This document shows positions 1-7,213 of a stretch of 10,243 nt of DNA, piece after piece. This DNA is from Bacteroidota bacterium (GTDB lineage: Bacteria > Bacteroidota > Bacteroidia > Flavobacteriales_D > Crocinitomicaceae), in contig JAHKAT010000330.1 in the NCBI GenBank assembly GCA_018825925.1, forward strand, positions 1-10,243, in the 5' to 3' direction. Every line of letters begins with the position of its first letter. The first letter of the stretch is position 1. Made by a program: the position numbers and the translations under genes. The notes below the pieces were generated by a model. That model did no database searches, was not told the origin of the DNA, and was given only the letters and a program-made list of their open reading frames with translations.

Positions 1-395
1 ATTCCAACACCCTCCATATAATGAGATTCACTTGAGAAATGTTGAATACCCGTTGCGAAAAAAGAAAAGTTGGAGACCGCTCTTGGAATATCGACATGAG
101 CCGCCAAACTAACCGGTTTTCCATTGTCTTTTGATTCCGCTTTTGCAAACTCATCCATTCTTTTTTCGATTCCATCTGCAATTTTCTGAATGATCTTACC
201 TCTTTCTTCAGCGGGTAAATTCGCCCATAAAGGGAATGCCTTTTCAGAAGCAAGAACAGCAAGTTCAACATCTTTTTCGGAAGAACTGGGAATTAAAGAA
301 TAGACTTGACCCGTTGACGGATTGTAATTATTCAAATATTCGCCCTCAATAGGGTCTAGAAATTGACCATTTATATAATTTCTAATCTTTTCCAT
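1..395 (-). CDS. Aldehyde dehydrogenase, N-terminal part (ALDH8 / 2-aminomuconate semialdehyde dehydrogenase-like), cut by window edge
   Basis: About 131 residues are visible, beginning MEKIRNYINGQF; the rest lies beyond the left edge. The N-terminal NAD(P)-dependent aldehyde dehydrogenase pattern is clear: a YINGQF start, NYNPSTGQVYSLIP near residues 23-36, the helix VELAVLASEKAFPLWA, and a stretch AESKDNGKPVSLA followed by VDIPRAVSNFSFFA near residues 82-108. That last stretch closely resembles, from memory, vertebrate ALDH8A1 and bacterial 2-aminomuconate or 2-hydroxymuconate semialdehyde dehydrogenases, which oxidise ring-cleavage semialdehydes in tryptophan/kynurenine or aromatic catabolism. 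The catalytic Cys and Glu lie outside the window, so activity cannot be judged. The ATG is 2 nt after the stop of the SCO gene, suggesting one transcript with translation coupled to it. Aldehyde dehydrogenase is near certain; the exact substrate is inferred. Confidence 0.88.
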   Translation of the reverse strand, partial: MEKIRNYINGQFLDPIEGEYLNNYNPSTGQVYSLIPSSSEKDVELAVLASEKAFPLWANLPAEERGKIIQKIADGIEKRMDEFAKAESKDNGKPVSLAAHVDIPRAVSNFSFFATGIQHFSSESHYMEGVG

Positions 396-397
396 TC

Positions 398-1051
398 TCA
401 GTCTTTTAATTTTTCAATATCCAATATCAGCTGATCTACCTCTTCGACACTAGTTCCGTCATAATATCCGCGAATTCTTCTTTTCTTGTCAATGAGCACA
501 AAATTATTCGTGTGAATAAAATCCGTTCCCGCATCACCGGCATTTGCCGTTTCTGCTGGCTTTAAAAGGAAAAAATATTTTCGAGCTACCTTGTATATAC
601 TCTCCTTTGGTCCTGTCAAAAATTGCCAATACTCTAATTTAGCATTATGTTTTTCAGCATATACATCCAGAACATCGGGCACATCATTTTCTGGGTCGAC
701 CGTAAAGCTTAACAGTTGAACTTCATTAGATGGAAAAATCGATTTTTGTATCCGCTGCATTTGCACGTTCATTTGAGGACAAATAGATCCACAACGAGTA
801 AAGAAATACTCTACTACCCATATTTTATTTGAAAAGTCTGTATCGGAAACTTTCTGTCCTTTTTGGTTAAGAAACTGAAACGAACCAATCACATGCCCTT
901 GTCCCATTCTCAATAACTCTGGGTCGACGGTGTTTTCAACCACATCCACAGGGTTTATAATCGGGAGAGGCTTTGGTTTTGGTTTTATGAAATAATAAGC
1001 AACCGGTATGCAAACCAAAAAGACCAAGAATAACCAAAAAAACTTCCGCAT
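398..1051 (-). CDS. SCO1/SenC family protein (copper chaperone for cytochrome c oxidase assembly)
   Basis: A 217-residue protein with one N-terminal membrane segment (about residues 4-21) and a KPKPKPLP linker, then a thioredoxin-fold domain. The copper-binding set of the family is complete: C87 and C91 in TRCGSICP, and H180 in DFIHTNNFVLID. The length and the FTVDPENDVPDVLDVYAEKH stretch also fit SCO1/SenC. Such proteins are anchored in the cytoplasmic membrane facing the periplasm, and deliver copper to, or act as thiol reductase for, the CuA centre of cytochrome oxidase. The ATG is directly preceded by an in-frame TAA, and later Met codons would lose the membrane anchor, so this start is firm. 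The ALDH gene follows after 2 nt, an unusual metabolic partner. No cytochrome oxidase subunits lie in the window. A TAnnTTTG element sits immediately upstream. Confidence 0.95.
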   Translation of the reverse strand: MRKFFWLFLVFLVCIPVAYYFIKPKPKPLPIINPVDVVENTVDPELLRMGQGHVIGSFQFLNQKGQKVSDTDFSNKIWVVEYFFTRCGSICPQMNVQMQRIQKSIFPSNEVQLLSFTVDPENDVPDVLDVYAEKHNAKLEYWQFLTGPKESIYKVARKYFFLLKPAETANAGDAGTDFIHTNNFVLIDKKRRIRGYYDGTSVEEVDQLILDIEKLKD

Positions 1052-1055
1052 TTAA

Positions 1056-1090
1056 CAAAGGTAAGTCTTTCCTTGATTTTTGTTTCAAAA
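1056..1090 (-). promoter_or_regulatory. Putative Bacteroidota-type promoter of the SCO-ALDH transcript
   Basis: Read on the minus strand, TACCTTTG (1063 to 1056) matches the Bacteroidota sigma-70 -7 consensus TAnnTTTG exactly. TTTTG (1090 to 1086) lies 22 nt upstream, within the 17-23 nt spacing reported for flavobacterial -33 elements. The -7 box ends only 4 nt before the SCO start codon, so transcription from it would give an almost leaderless mRNA. The match is visible in the sequence; promoter activity is inferred. Confidence 0.4.
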
Positions 1091-1167
1091 GCCGCTGTTG
1101 AGTTATTTATTCTTTTGGGAAATAGGAGTTCTGTCCCGCTCATTTTGAGGGGAATGTTTTGGGTGTT

Positions 1168-1213
1168 TTTATTCAACTTTTGGTTGGATTTAGGGAAAGT
1201 TTAGTTGAATAAA
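1168..1213. repeat. 11-bp perfect inverted repeat (hairpin) in non-coding spacer
   Basis: TTTATTCAACT (1168-1178) is the exact reverse complement of AGTTGAATAAA (1203-1213), with a 24-nt G/T-rich loop on the plus strand. It lies in the 290-bp spacer (1052-1341) between the zinc-finger-like gene and the SCO gene, both on the minus strand. Neither strand has a run of T directly after the stem, so it is not a classic intrinsic terminator. It could be an mRNA structure, a protein-binding site or the remnant of a small repeat element. The rest of the spacer is T/G-rich on the plus strand and holds no ORF I can support. Confidence 0.5.
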
Positions 1214-1341
1214 TTAGGTGTTTTTTGTTTTGGGGTTAGATTTCTATTAAAACACGAATGGGTATGTGCTGTTTTTTTAGTGAGTCGATTTTAATAAATC
1301 ATAACTCTTTGTTTTATAGGCATCTATTCGTTGCTTAACGA

Positions 1342-1830
1342 TTAACTATCCCTCATTTTTAGCTGCATCGTTTTTAAAGCAACCCTCTTATTCTCCTGTA
1401 TCAGTGTTTCAGGATACTCCAATACCCAACGCTCATAAAACCCCGGCAAATGACATCGCACTTGATCGTGCCTTTTAATTCTTACAATTCCATCAACGCC
1501 AATAGTATAGCTAAAATGATAGCATTGATAAACTATTTTATTCGTAAAAACTCGAACTCCCGTAACGGTTTCAAAACAAAAACCATGTTTGGCCAATTCC
1601 GACTGATGTATTCGTAATACAGATCCCTTGCTGCCAAGTATACCTTCTAAAAGAACCAAGTTTCGACCTTGCCGGCGATTGGTTTCAACAGACATTGGTC
1701 TATTCATTTTTCTTGAAACCGCGTGATGTTGGTTTTTACATTTTACAGTGCAAAAACGTTTGTCGCTTCTGCCGTAAACCGAGCCCTCGCAAACAGGGCA
1801 TGGACCATGGGTGTGATTAGTTGTAGTCAT
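1342..1830 (-). CDS. Hypothetical protein with N-terminal zinc-finger-like cysteine motif
   Basis: A 162-residue protein I cannot assign to a characterised family. The N-terminus carries C11-P-V-C14 and, 12 residues on, C27-T-V-K-C31, in the context GRSDKRFCTVKC. This is a treble-clef or zinc-ribbon-like pattern resembling short Bacteroidota proteins in which CxxC...GRxDKxFCxxxC is followed by a basic stretch (here KNQHHAVSRKMNR). The remaining roughly 110 residues (about 50-162) are rich in basic and aromatic residues and have no signal peptide or membrane segment, suggesting a cytoplasmic, possibly nucleic-acid-binding protein; that role is inference. It stands alone, divergent from the M42 peptidase gene with 145 bp between start codons. 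The closest following gene on its strand is SCO, 290 bp on. The cysteine spacing and plausible start make it a credible gene. Confidence 0.75.
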   Translation of the reverse strand: MTTTNHTHGPCPVCEGSVYGRSDKRFCTVKCKNQHHAVSRKMNRPMSVETNRRQGRNLVLLEGILGSKGSVLRIHQSELAKHGFCFETVTGVRVFTNKIVYQCYHFSYTIGVDGIVRIKRHDQVRCHLPGFYERWVLEYPETLIQENKRVALKTMQLKMRDS

Positions 1831-1975
1831 AATTATATAGGTTAATTTCTATTTAAGATAGTAATATTCGATTCAAAATAAAAGCAGTACTGACAAATTA
1901 TTGCAGAATACTTCGAATTTATTCCTTGCAAATATTTCCCTTTCTTCGACTAACATTAACTTAGTAGAAAAAAAG

Positions 1976-3019
1976 ATGAATATCGAATTGCTTTCCAAAA
2001 TCTGCAAAACACCAGGAGCTCCAGGGTTTGAAAAACTCGTGCGCGAATTGGTAAAGAAAGAAATTGAACCTTATGTTGATCGCATTGAAGAAGACAATAT
2101 GGGTAATTTGTACGCAATTAGAAAAGGTAAAAGCGACAAGAAAGCAATGATTGGTGCTCATATGGATGAAATTGGTTTTATTATCACTCATATTGACGAA
2201 AATGGATTCCTTCGTTTTCATACCTTGGGAGGTTTTGATCCTAAAACACTGACTGCCCAACGCGTTATTGTGCATGGTAAAAAAGACATTATTGGTGTAA
2301 TGGCGTCAAAACCCATTCATGTAATGACCACAGATGAAAGAAATAAAGTCGCTAAACTTGAGGATTACTTCATCGATACTGGTTTAAGTGCTGAAGAGGT
2401 TAAAGAACAGATTGAAATAGGAAACGCTGTTACCCGTGAAAGAGAGTTTATTGAAATGGGTGAATGTGTTAATTCTAAAAGTTTGGACAATCGTTTAGCC
2501 GTTTTTATTTTAATCGAAACATTTAAAAAACTGCACAATCAAGAATTGCCGTGCGACGTTTATGGCGTATTCACAGTCCAAGAAGAAGTGGGTATTCGAG
2601 GCGCAAATGTTTCTGCTTTGAGAGTTCAGCCCGATTTTGGGTTTGGATTAGATACCACCATTGCTTATGATCTTCCTGGTGCGCGTGAACATGAAAAAAT
2701 CACCAAGTTAGGAAGTGGAACTGCGATTAAAATAATGGATGCATCGACTATTTGTGATTCAAGAATGGTTCGATACATGAAAAAAGTTGCTGATAAAAAT
2801 AAAATAACTTGGCAACCAGAAATATTGACCGCCGGAGGAACAGACACAGCAGGCATTCAACGAATGAGAGAAGGAGGGTCTATTGCTGGTGCTATATCCA
2901 TACCGACACGACATCTGCATCAAGTAATTGAAATGGCCAATAAAAACGACATACAATCTAGTATAGAACTGCTCACAAATTGTTTACTCGAACTCGATTC
3001 TTTTGATTTCAACTGGTAA
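1976..3019 (+). CDS. M42 family metallopeptidase (tetrahedral aminopeptidase / endoglucanase-annotated family)
   Basis: The open frame extends upstream to a TTG at 1901, but the ATG at 1976, preceded by a purine-rich AAAAAAAG, gives MNIELLSKICKTPG and 347 residues, the usual family length; I prefer it. The co-catalytic metal site of M42 peptidases is complete in this numbering: H62 with D64 (GAHMDEIGF), D171 (SLDNRLAVF), catalytic base E203 and ligand E204 (VQEEVGIRGA), D226 (GLDTTIAYD) and H315 (IPTRHLHQVIEM). These enzymes are cytoplasmic, form large tetrahedral dodecamers in characterised members, and trim peptides from the N-terminus. Some relatives carry cellulase or deblocking-aminopeptidase labels, so specificity is uncertain. 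There is no signal peptide. It stands alone, with spacers of 145 bp upstream (divergent) and 141 bp downstream. Confidence 0.93.
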   Translation: MNIELLSKICKTPGAPGFEKLVRELVKKEIEPYVDRIEEDNMGNLYAIRKGKSDKKAMIGAHMDEIGFIITHIDENGFLRFHTLGGFDPKTLTAQRVIVHGKKDIIGVMASKPIHVMTTDERNKVAKLEDYFIDTGLSAEEVKEQIEIGNAVTREREFIEMGECVNSKSLDNRLAVFILIETFKKLHNQELPCDVYGVFTVQEEVGIRGANVSALRVQPDFGFGLDTTIAYDLPGAREHEKITKLGSGTAIKIMDASTICDSRMVRYMKKVADKNKITWQPEILTAGGTDTAGIQRMREGGSIAGAISIPTRHLHQVIEMANKNDIQSSIELLTNCLLELDSFDFNW

Positions 3020-3160
3020 AAAAAAATCACATTTCTTGTTTATATTGACCAAATAGTGTAAAAAGGAACTTTTATCATTGAAATAAACCTTTCTTGTTCT
3101 TTTAACAAAATGTTATCGAATCTTTTCTCTATTTTTCGGCTAGAAATTATTTGTTAAAAC

Positions 3161-5764
3161 ATGATGTATCAACGATTCACCTATATTTTAGGCTTACCTA
3201 TTTTCGTCTTTATGACGTCGGTTATGACCACTTTTGGTCAAAATTCTATCGAAAGCCAATTGCGTTCTGTGCTTTTTTCATCGAAAACAAGCGCCAATGA
3301 AGTTCCCGCAGATTTTCAAATTCAAAAAACGGTAGCGGACAACAAAAGAAATTTGACCTTTTACTATCTAAGACAGATGCATGAGGGTTTGCCTATTTTA
3401 AATGGAACAGCCGTTGTGGTGCAAAAAAATGGGTCATTCTATAAAACAGGAGATCGATTTATACTGCAACCAATGTCTGTTTTATCAAAATCAGATTTAA
3501 AAAGCAAAGAAGCCGTACTTGATCTCGTTTGGGAGCAACTGGATGGCACTAAAAGCCCTGTTAGAACAGTATTATTAAAGAAAAAAGGGATTGAAACTCT
3601 CCAAAATTCATTTTATTCAGAAAATGAAATTCCTGTTTCTGACGGAATATATTTTGATGGACAAGTTTACAAAAGAGTCTATGAGATTTCTATTGAAATG
3701 AAAGATCACCTGAGATGGCTTTCTATTTTTGCTGATGCTGAAACTGGTGAAATTCTCTACCAAAACAATTGGATCGTAAGTTGTTCAGCAAACAATTGCT
3801 CTATTCGCGAACATGTTTTAGGCAGCTTTGATTCTAAAAACAGTCATTTCTTACAAATGGCACCAGCACCAGCACCACCCCCTGCTTCACAATCCTACCG
3901 AGTTATTCCTATACCATCAGAAAGCCCGGTGCATGGTGATTTTGAGCTAGTTGCAAGTCCATTTGATGTAAATGCATCTCCTTTTGGTTGGCACGACGAT
4001 GATGGTTTGCCTGGCCATGAATATACAATCACTCGAGGTAACAATGTATATGCATCTGAAGATACAGACGATGATAACCAACCAGGGTTTTCTCCTGATG
4101 GTGGAGCTAATCTAAGTTTTGATTTCCCTATTACCAATACAAACGACCCTAGTACCTATTTAGATGCTGCCATTACCAATCTATTTTATATGAACAACAT
4201 CATGCATGATGTCTGGTATCAATATGGTTTTGATGAGCAATCTGGTAACTTCCAAAGTAACAATTATGGAAATGGAGGAGCGCAAGGGGATTATGTACAA
4301 GCAGAAGCGCAAGATGGTAGTGGAACCAATAATGCTAATTTTGGAACTCCTCCAGATGGCTTTAGACCAAGAATGCAAATGTATCTTTGGAATCCAAACG
4401 GTCCATCCCAACTTCTTTCTGTCAACCCTCCAAGCTCATTAGCTGGTACCTATACAACAGGACGAGCAAATTTTGGTCAACCCATAACTTCAACACCTTT
4501 TTCTGGCGACATGGCTTTAGCCTATGATAGCTCTGGAGGCGACTTTATGGATGCTTGTCAGCAAATCGTTGGATCATTTATGCCTGGAAAAATTGCACTT
4601 GTTAAAAGAGGTGGTTGCAACAATGATGTAAAAGCCATGAATTGCGAAAATGCTGGTGCAATTGGAATGGTAGTTATGACCAATGGATTCGGAAACCCTG
4701 AAGACATGAATGAAAGTAATCCTTTGAATGTAACAATACCGAGTGTGATGGTCACACGTAGTCTCGGGTTTGCCATCATAGCTAAATTACAAGCAGACGA
4801 AACGGTTAATATCACCTTGTATGATCACGGTTGGAATGGAGTGACAGATAGCGATTTAGACAACGGAATTATTGCTCATGAGTATGGACATGGTATTTCT
4901 AACCGATTGACGGGTGGTGCTTCTAACAGCAATTGTTTGTCAAACGATGAACAAATGGGTGAAGGTTGGTCTGATTGGTTTGGATTAATGTTGACTATCA
5001 AACCAACAGATGTAGCTGATCAAAGAAGAGGAATTGGAACTTATGTTTCATTACAAAGCAATGATGGACCTGGTATACGTCCGAGACCATATAGTACAAG
5101 TTTTGGCGTAAACAATTTCACATACGGTAGCACAAACCTTTCTTCAATTTCTCGACCTCACGGTATAGGTTTTATTTGGTCCACTATGCTGTGGGACATG
5201 GCTTGGGCTTTGATCGACAAATATGGTTATGATCCTGATGTTTATGCAGGAACCGGTGGAAATAATAGAGCTATGGAATTAGTTATTAACGGTTTAAAAA
5301 TGCAACCATGCCGCCCTGGTTTTGTCGACGGACGCGATGCAATTTTAGAAGCTAATGCTTTGATTTACGACAGCATAGACCAATGTATGCTTTGGAAAGT
5401 TTTTGCTACACGCGGATTAGGCGCCAATGCTGATCAAGGCAGTGCAACTAGCCGCACCGATCAAGTAGAAGATTTCTCAATGCCTGGATTCTGTACCTTA
5501 GGATTAGATGATAAGCAAATTATTGAAGAATCCTTAAGAATATTCCCCAATCCTACAAACGGAGAAATTACAATATCTGTAGATCCGACAGCAAAAATGG
5601 ATGAAATATCTATCGTTGATTTAAACGGTCGCACTGTAAAAACGATTAAAAATGTATCAGGTAATCAAACAACGATTAATCTGAACCAATTTAATTCCGG
5701 TATTTATTTTGTAACCATCCTTTCTAACGACAATAAAATCACAAGAAAAATCGTTAAAAATTAA
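3161..5764 (+). CDS. Secreted M36 (fungalysin-like) metallopeptidase with PA domain and T9SS type A sorting domain
   Basis: An 867-residue secreted zinc protease. In order: signal peptide (residues 1-26, cleavage likely after TTFGQ); FTP-type and following propeptide (about 45-205); an Ala/Pro-rich linker (APAPAPPPAS, about 234-243); the first half of the M36 catalytic domain (about 260-445); a protease-associated (PA) domain inserted at about 447-545; the second catalytic half with H573-E-Y-G-H577 and third zinc ligand E601 in GEGWSDW; then a C-terminal sorting domain (about 792-867) starting IFPNPTNG and ending KITRKIVKN. The tail directs export by the type IX system and is removed at the surface, so the enzyme is secreted or surface-attached and probably degrades external protein. 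C208 and C213 may form a disulfide in the propeptide. ATG codons at 3161 and 3164 are equally plausible. The 141-bp upstream spacer contains TATCATTG (3073-3080), a one-mismatch -7 box. Confidence 0.95.
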   Translation: MMYQRFTYILGLPIFVFMTSVMTTFGQNSIESQLRSVLFSSKTSANEVPADFQIQKTVADNKRNLTFYYLRQMHEGLPILNGTAVVVQKNGSFYKTGDRFILQPMSVLSKSDLKSKEAVLDLVWEQLDGTKSPVRTVLLKKKGIETLQNSFYSENEIPVSDGIYFDGQVYKRVYEISIEMKDHLRWLSIFADAETGEILYQNNWIVSCSANNCSIREHVLGSFDSKNSHFLQMAPAPAPPPASQSYRVIPIPSESPVHGDFELVASPFDVNASPFGWHDDDGLPGHEYTITRGNNVYASEDTDDDNQPGFSPDGGANLSFDFPITNTNDPSTYLDAAITNLFYMNNIMHDVWYQYGFDEQSGNFQSNNYGNGGAQGDYVQAEAQDGSGTNNANFGTPPDGFRPRMQMYLWNPNGPSQLLSVNPPSSLAGTYTTGRANFGQPITSTPFSGDMALAYDSSGGDFMDACQQIVGSFMPGKIALVKRGGCNNDVKAMNCENAGAIGMVVMTNGFGNPEDMNESNPLNVTIPSVMVTRSLGFAIIAKLQADETVNITLYDHGWNGVTDSDLDNGIIAHEYGHGISNRLTGGASNSNCLSNDEQMGEGWSDWFGLMLTIKPTDVADQRRGIGTYVSLQSNDGPGIRPRPYSTSFGVNNFTYGSTNLSSISRPHGIGFIWSTMLWDMAWALIDKYGYDPDVYAGTGGNNRAMELVINGLKMQPCRPGFVDGRDAILEANALIYDSIDQCMLWKVFATRGLGANADQGSATSRTDQVEDFSMPGFCTLGLDDKQIIEESLRIFPNPTNGEITISVDPTAKMDEISIVDLNGRTVKTIKNVSGNQTTINLNQFNSGIYFVTILSNDNKITRKIVKN

Positions 5765-5781
5765 TTCAAATCTTTATAAAA

Positions 5782-5812
5782 CAAAAAATGCGGCCATGAG
5801 TCGCATTTTTTG
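5782..5812. terminator. Strong hairpin terminator after the M36 protease gene
   Basis: CAAAAAATGCG (5782-5792) pairs perfectly with CGCATTTTTTG (5802-5812), an 11-bp stem around a 9-nt loop. The T run on the 3' side makes an intrinsic terminator for the plus-strand protease transcript 18 bp after its stop codon, and the A run on the other side would allow function in both directions. It isolates the protease gene from radA, which begins 35 bp further on. Confidence 0.85.
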
Positions 5813-5844
5813 TTTCCTCTCTTTTCTAAGAATGACTAATTTTA
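5809..5844 (+). promoter_or_regulatory. Possible radA promoter (weak match)
   Basis: TAATTTTA (5837-5844) matches TAnnTTTG at all but the last base, and TTTG (5809-5812, within the terminator's 3' arm) lies 24 nt upstream, slightly longer than usual. The box ends 3 nt before the radA ATG, so the mRNA would be nearly leaderless, as proposed for SCO. Because the terminator fills most of this 83-bp spacer, any promoter just upstream of radA has to be here, but the AT-rich context makes a chance match easy. Confidence 0.25.
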
Positions 5845-5847
5845 ATC

Positions 5848-7209
5848 ATGTCCAAAATAAAATCGGCATTTTTCTGTCAAAACTGCGGTCAAGAAGCCGC
5901 CAAGTGGTTAGGTAAATGTCCTAGCTGCAAAGAATGGAACACTTTTGTCGAGGAACGTATTGAAAAAAATGTTCCTCAAGTTGTTGCTTTTTCGACTACT
6001 CATGCCAAAAGTAAACCTCAAAACATTCAGGTAATCAATAGAGCCGATACTCCTCGTATCGAATTAAAAGATCAAGAACTCAATCGTGTTCTAGGAGGCG
6101 GTATGGTCCCTGGTTCGCTTATTTTATTCGGCGGTGAGCCAGGCATTGGAAAATCCACTTTAATGCTTCAGTTAGCCATTAAAGACGTTGCAATGAAGGT
6201 GTTGTATGTCTCCGGTGAAGAAAGCGAACAACAGGTAAAAATGAGGGCCGAAAGAATAGGTATTACCAACGAACAATGTTTTATACTTACCGAAACTCAT
6301 CTGCAAGCGATTTTTGAACAAGCAGAAGAAGTTAAGCCTAATCTTTTAATAATTGATTCAATTCAAACACTATATAGCTCTGATATTGAGAGTTCTCCTG
6401 GAAGTGTTTCGCAAATTAAAGAATGCACAGCACAATTGCTTCGCTACTCCAAGACGACTGATGTACCTGTTTTTCTTATTGGTCATATCACCAAAGAAGG
6501 TTCTTTAGCTGGACCAAAGGTTCTCGAGCACATGGTCGATTGTGTGCTTCAATTTGAAGGCGATAGAAATCATGTTTACAGATTGTTACGCACTGTAAAA
6601 AATAGATTTGGATCCACCAATGAACTGGGTATTTATGAAATGGTCGGCTCTGGATTACGAGAAGTATTAGATCCTTCTGATATCTTAATCACACATCAAG
6701 AAAATTCCTTAAGCGGCGTATCTGTTGCAGCCACGATGGAAGGCATGCGCCCTTTGTTGGTAGAAATTCAAGCCTTAGTCAGCACTGCGGCATACGGAAC
6801 TCCTCAGCGTTCATCAACCGGTTTTGACGCGAAACGTTTGAACATGTTATTGGCGGTTATGGAAAAGCGATGTGGATTTAAATTAGCATCCAAAGACGTT
6901 TTCCTAAATGTAACTGGCGGCCTTAAAATTGACGATCCTGCAATCGACTTGGCTGTAGTCGCTGCGGTATTATCGTCAAATGCAAACCTACCATTGGGAA
7001 GAAAAGTAGCCCTTGCTGGTGAGGTTGGACTTTCTGGTGAAATTCGTCCTGTTTCTAGAATCGAACAACGTATTAGTGAAGCTGAAAAATTAGGTTTCGA
7101 TCAAATTGTTATCAGTAAATATTGCAAAGGAATTTCTCAAAAAAACCACTCTATTTCTATTGAATTTTGCGGTAAAATGGAGGAAGCCGTGAAAATACTA
7201 TTCGGTTAG
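5848..7209 (+). CDS. radA: DNA repair protein RadA
   Basis: The 453-residue length and domain order are typical of bacterial RadA (Sms): an N-terminal zinc finger with C10/C13 and C24/C27; a RecA-like ATPase core with Walker A GGEPGIGKST (95-104) and Walker B LLIID (166-170); the RadA signature KNRFG (251-255); and a C-terminal Lon-protease-like domain (about 290-453) that serves as a structural scaffold. RadA is a cytoplasmic DnaB-type ATPase that drives branch migration of recombination intermediates and helps RecA during repair. The ATG lies 35 bp after the terminator of the preceding gene. The stop codon is 4 nt from the stop of the convergent glycosyltransferase gene, so their transcripts probably overlap at the 3' ends. 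All key motifs are intact. Confidence 0.98.
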   Translation: MSKIKSAFFCQNCGQEAAKWLGKCPSCKEWNTFVEERIEKNVPQVVAFSTTHAKSKPQNIQVINRADTPRIELKDQELNRVLGGGMVPGSLILFGGEPGIGKSTLMLQLAIKDVAMKVLYVSGEESEQQVKMRAERIGITNEQCFILTETHLQAIFEQAEEVKPNLLIIDSIQTLYSSDIESSPGSVSQIKECTAQLLRYSKTTDVPVFLIGHITKEGSLAGPKVLEHMVDCVLQFEGDRNHVYRLLRTVKNRFGSTNELGIYEMVGSGLREVLDPSDILITHQENSLSGVSVAATMEGMRPLLVEIQALVSTAAYGTPQRSSTGFDAKRLNMLLAVMEKRCGFKLASKDVFLNVTGGLKIDDPAIDLAVVAAVLSSNANLPLGRKVALAGEVGLSGEIRPVSRIEQRISEAEKLGFDQIVISKYCKGISQKNHSISIEFCGKMEEAVKILFG

Positions 7210-7213
7210 ATTT

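Noticed and set aside
985..1176. 63-codon minus-strand ORF overlapping the SCO start and the upstream spacer
   Set aside because: It is out of frame with the well-supported SCO gene, matches nothing recognisable and covers the promoter-like region; most likely chance.
1249..1275. Possible terminator AAAACA...TGTTTT downstream of the zinc-finger-like gene
   Set aside because: Only a 6-bp AT-rich stem with a 15-nt loop; too weak to call.
1328..1341. Small hairpin TCGTT-GCTT-AACGA directly after the zinc-finger-like gene stop
   Set aside because: A 5-bp stem with no following T run on the minus strand; could easily be chance.
1901..1975. N-terminal extension of the M42 peptidase from a TTG start
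   Set aside because: The extra 25 residues do not resemble the family start, TTG is a poor start here, and the ATG at 1976 gives the usual length and N-terminus.
3045..3080. Possible promoter of the M36 protease (TTG ... TATCATTG)
   Set aside because: The -7 box has a mismatch and the 25-nt spacer is longer than usual; noted in the gene entry only.
4181..4815. Several 75-85 codon ORFs in other frames inside the M36 protease gene
   Set aside because: They lie wholly within a gene with intact domains and show no recognisable protein features.
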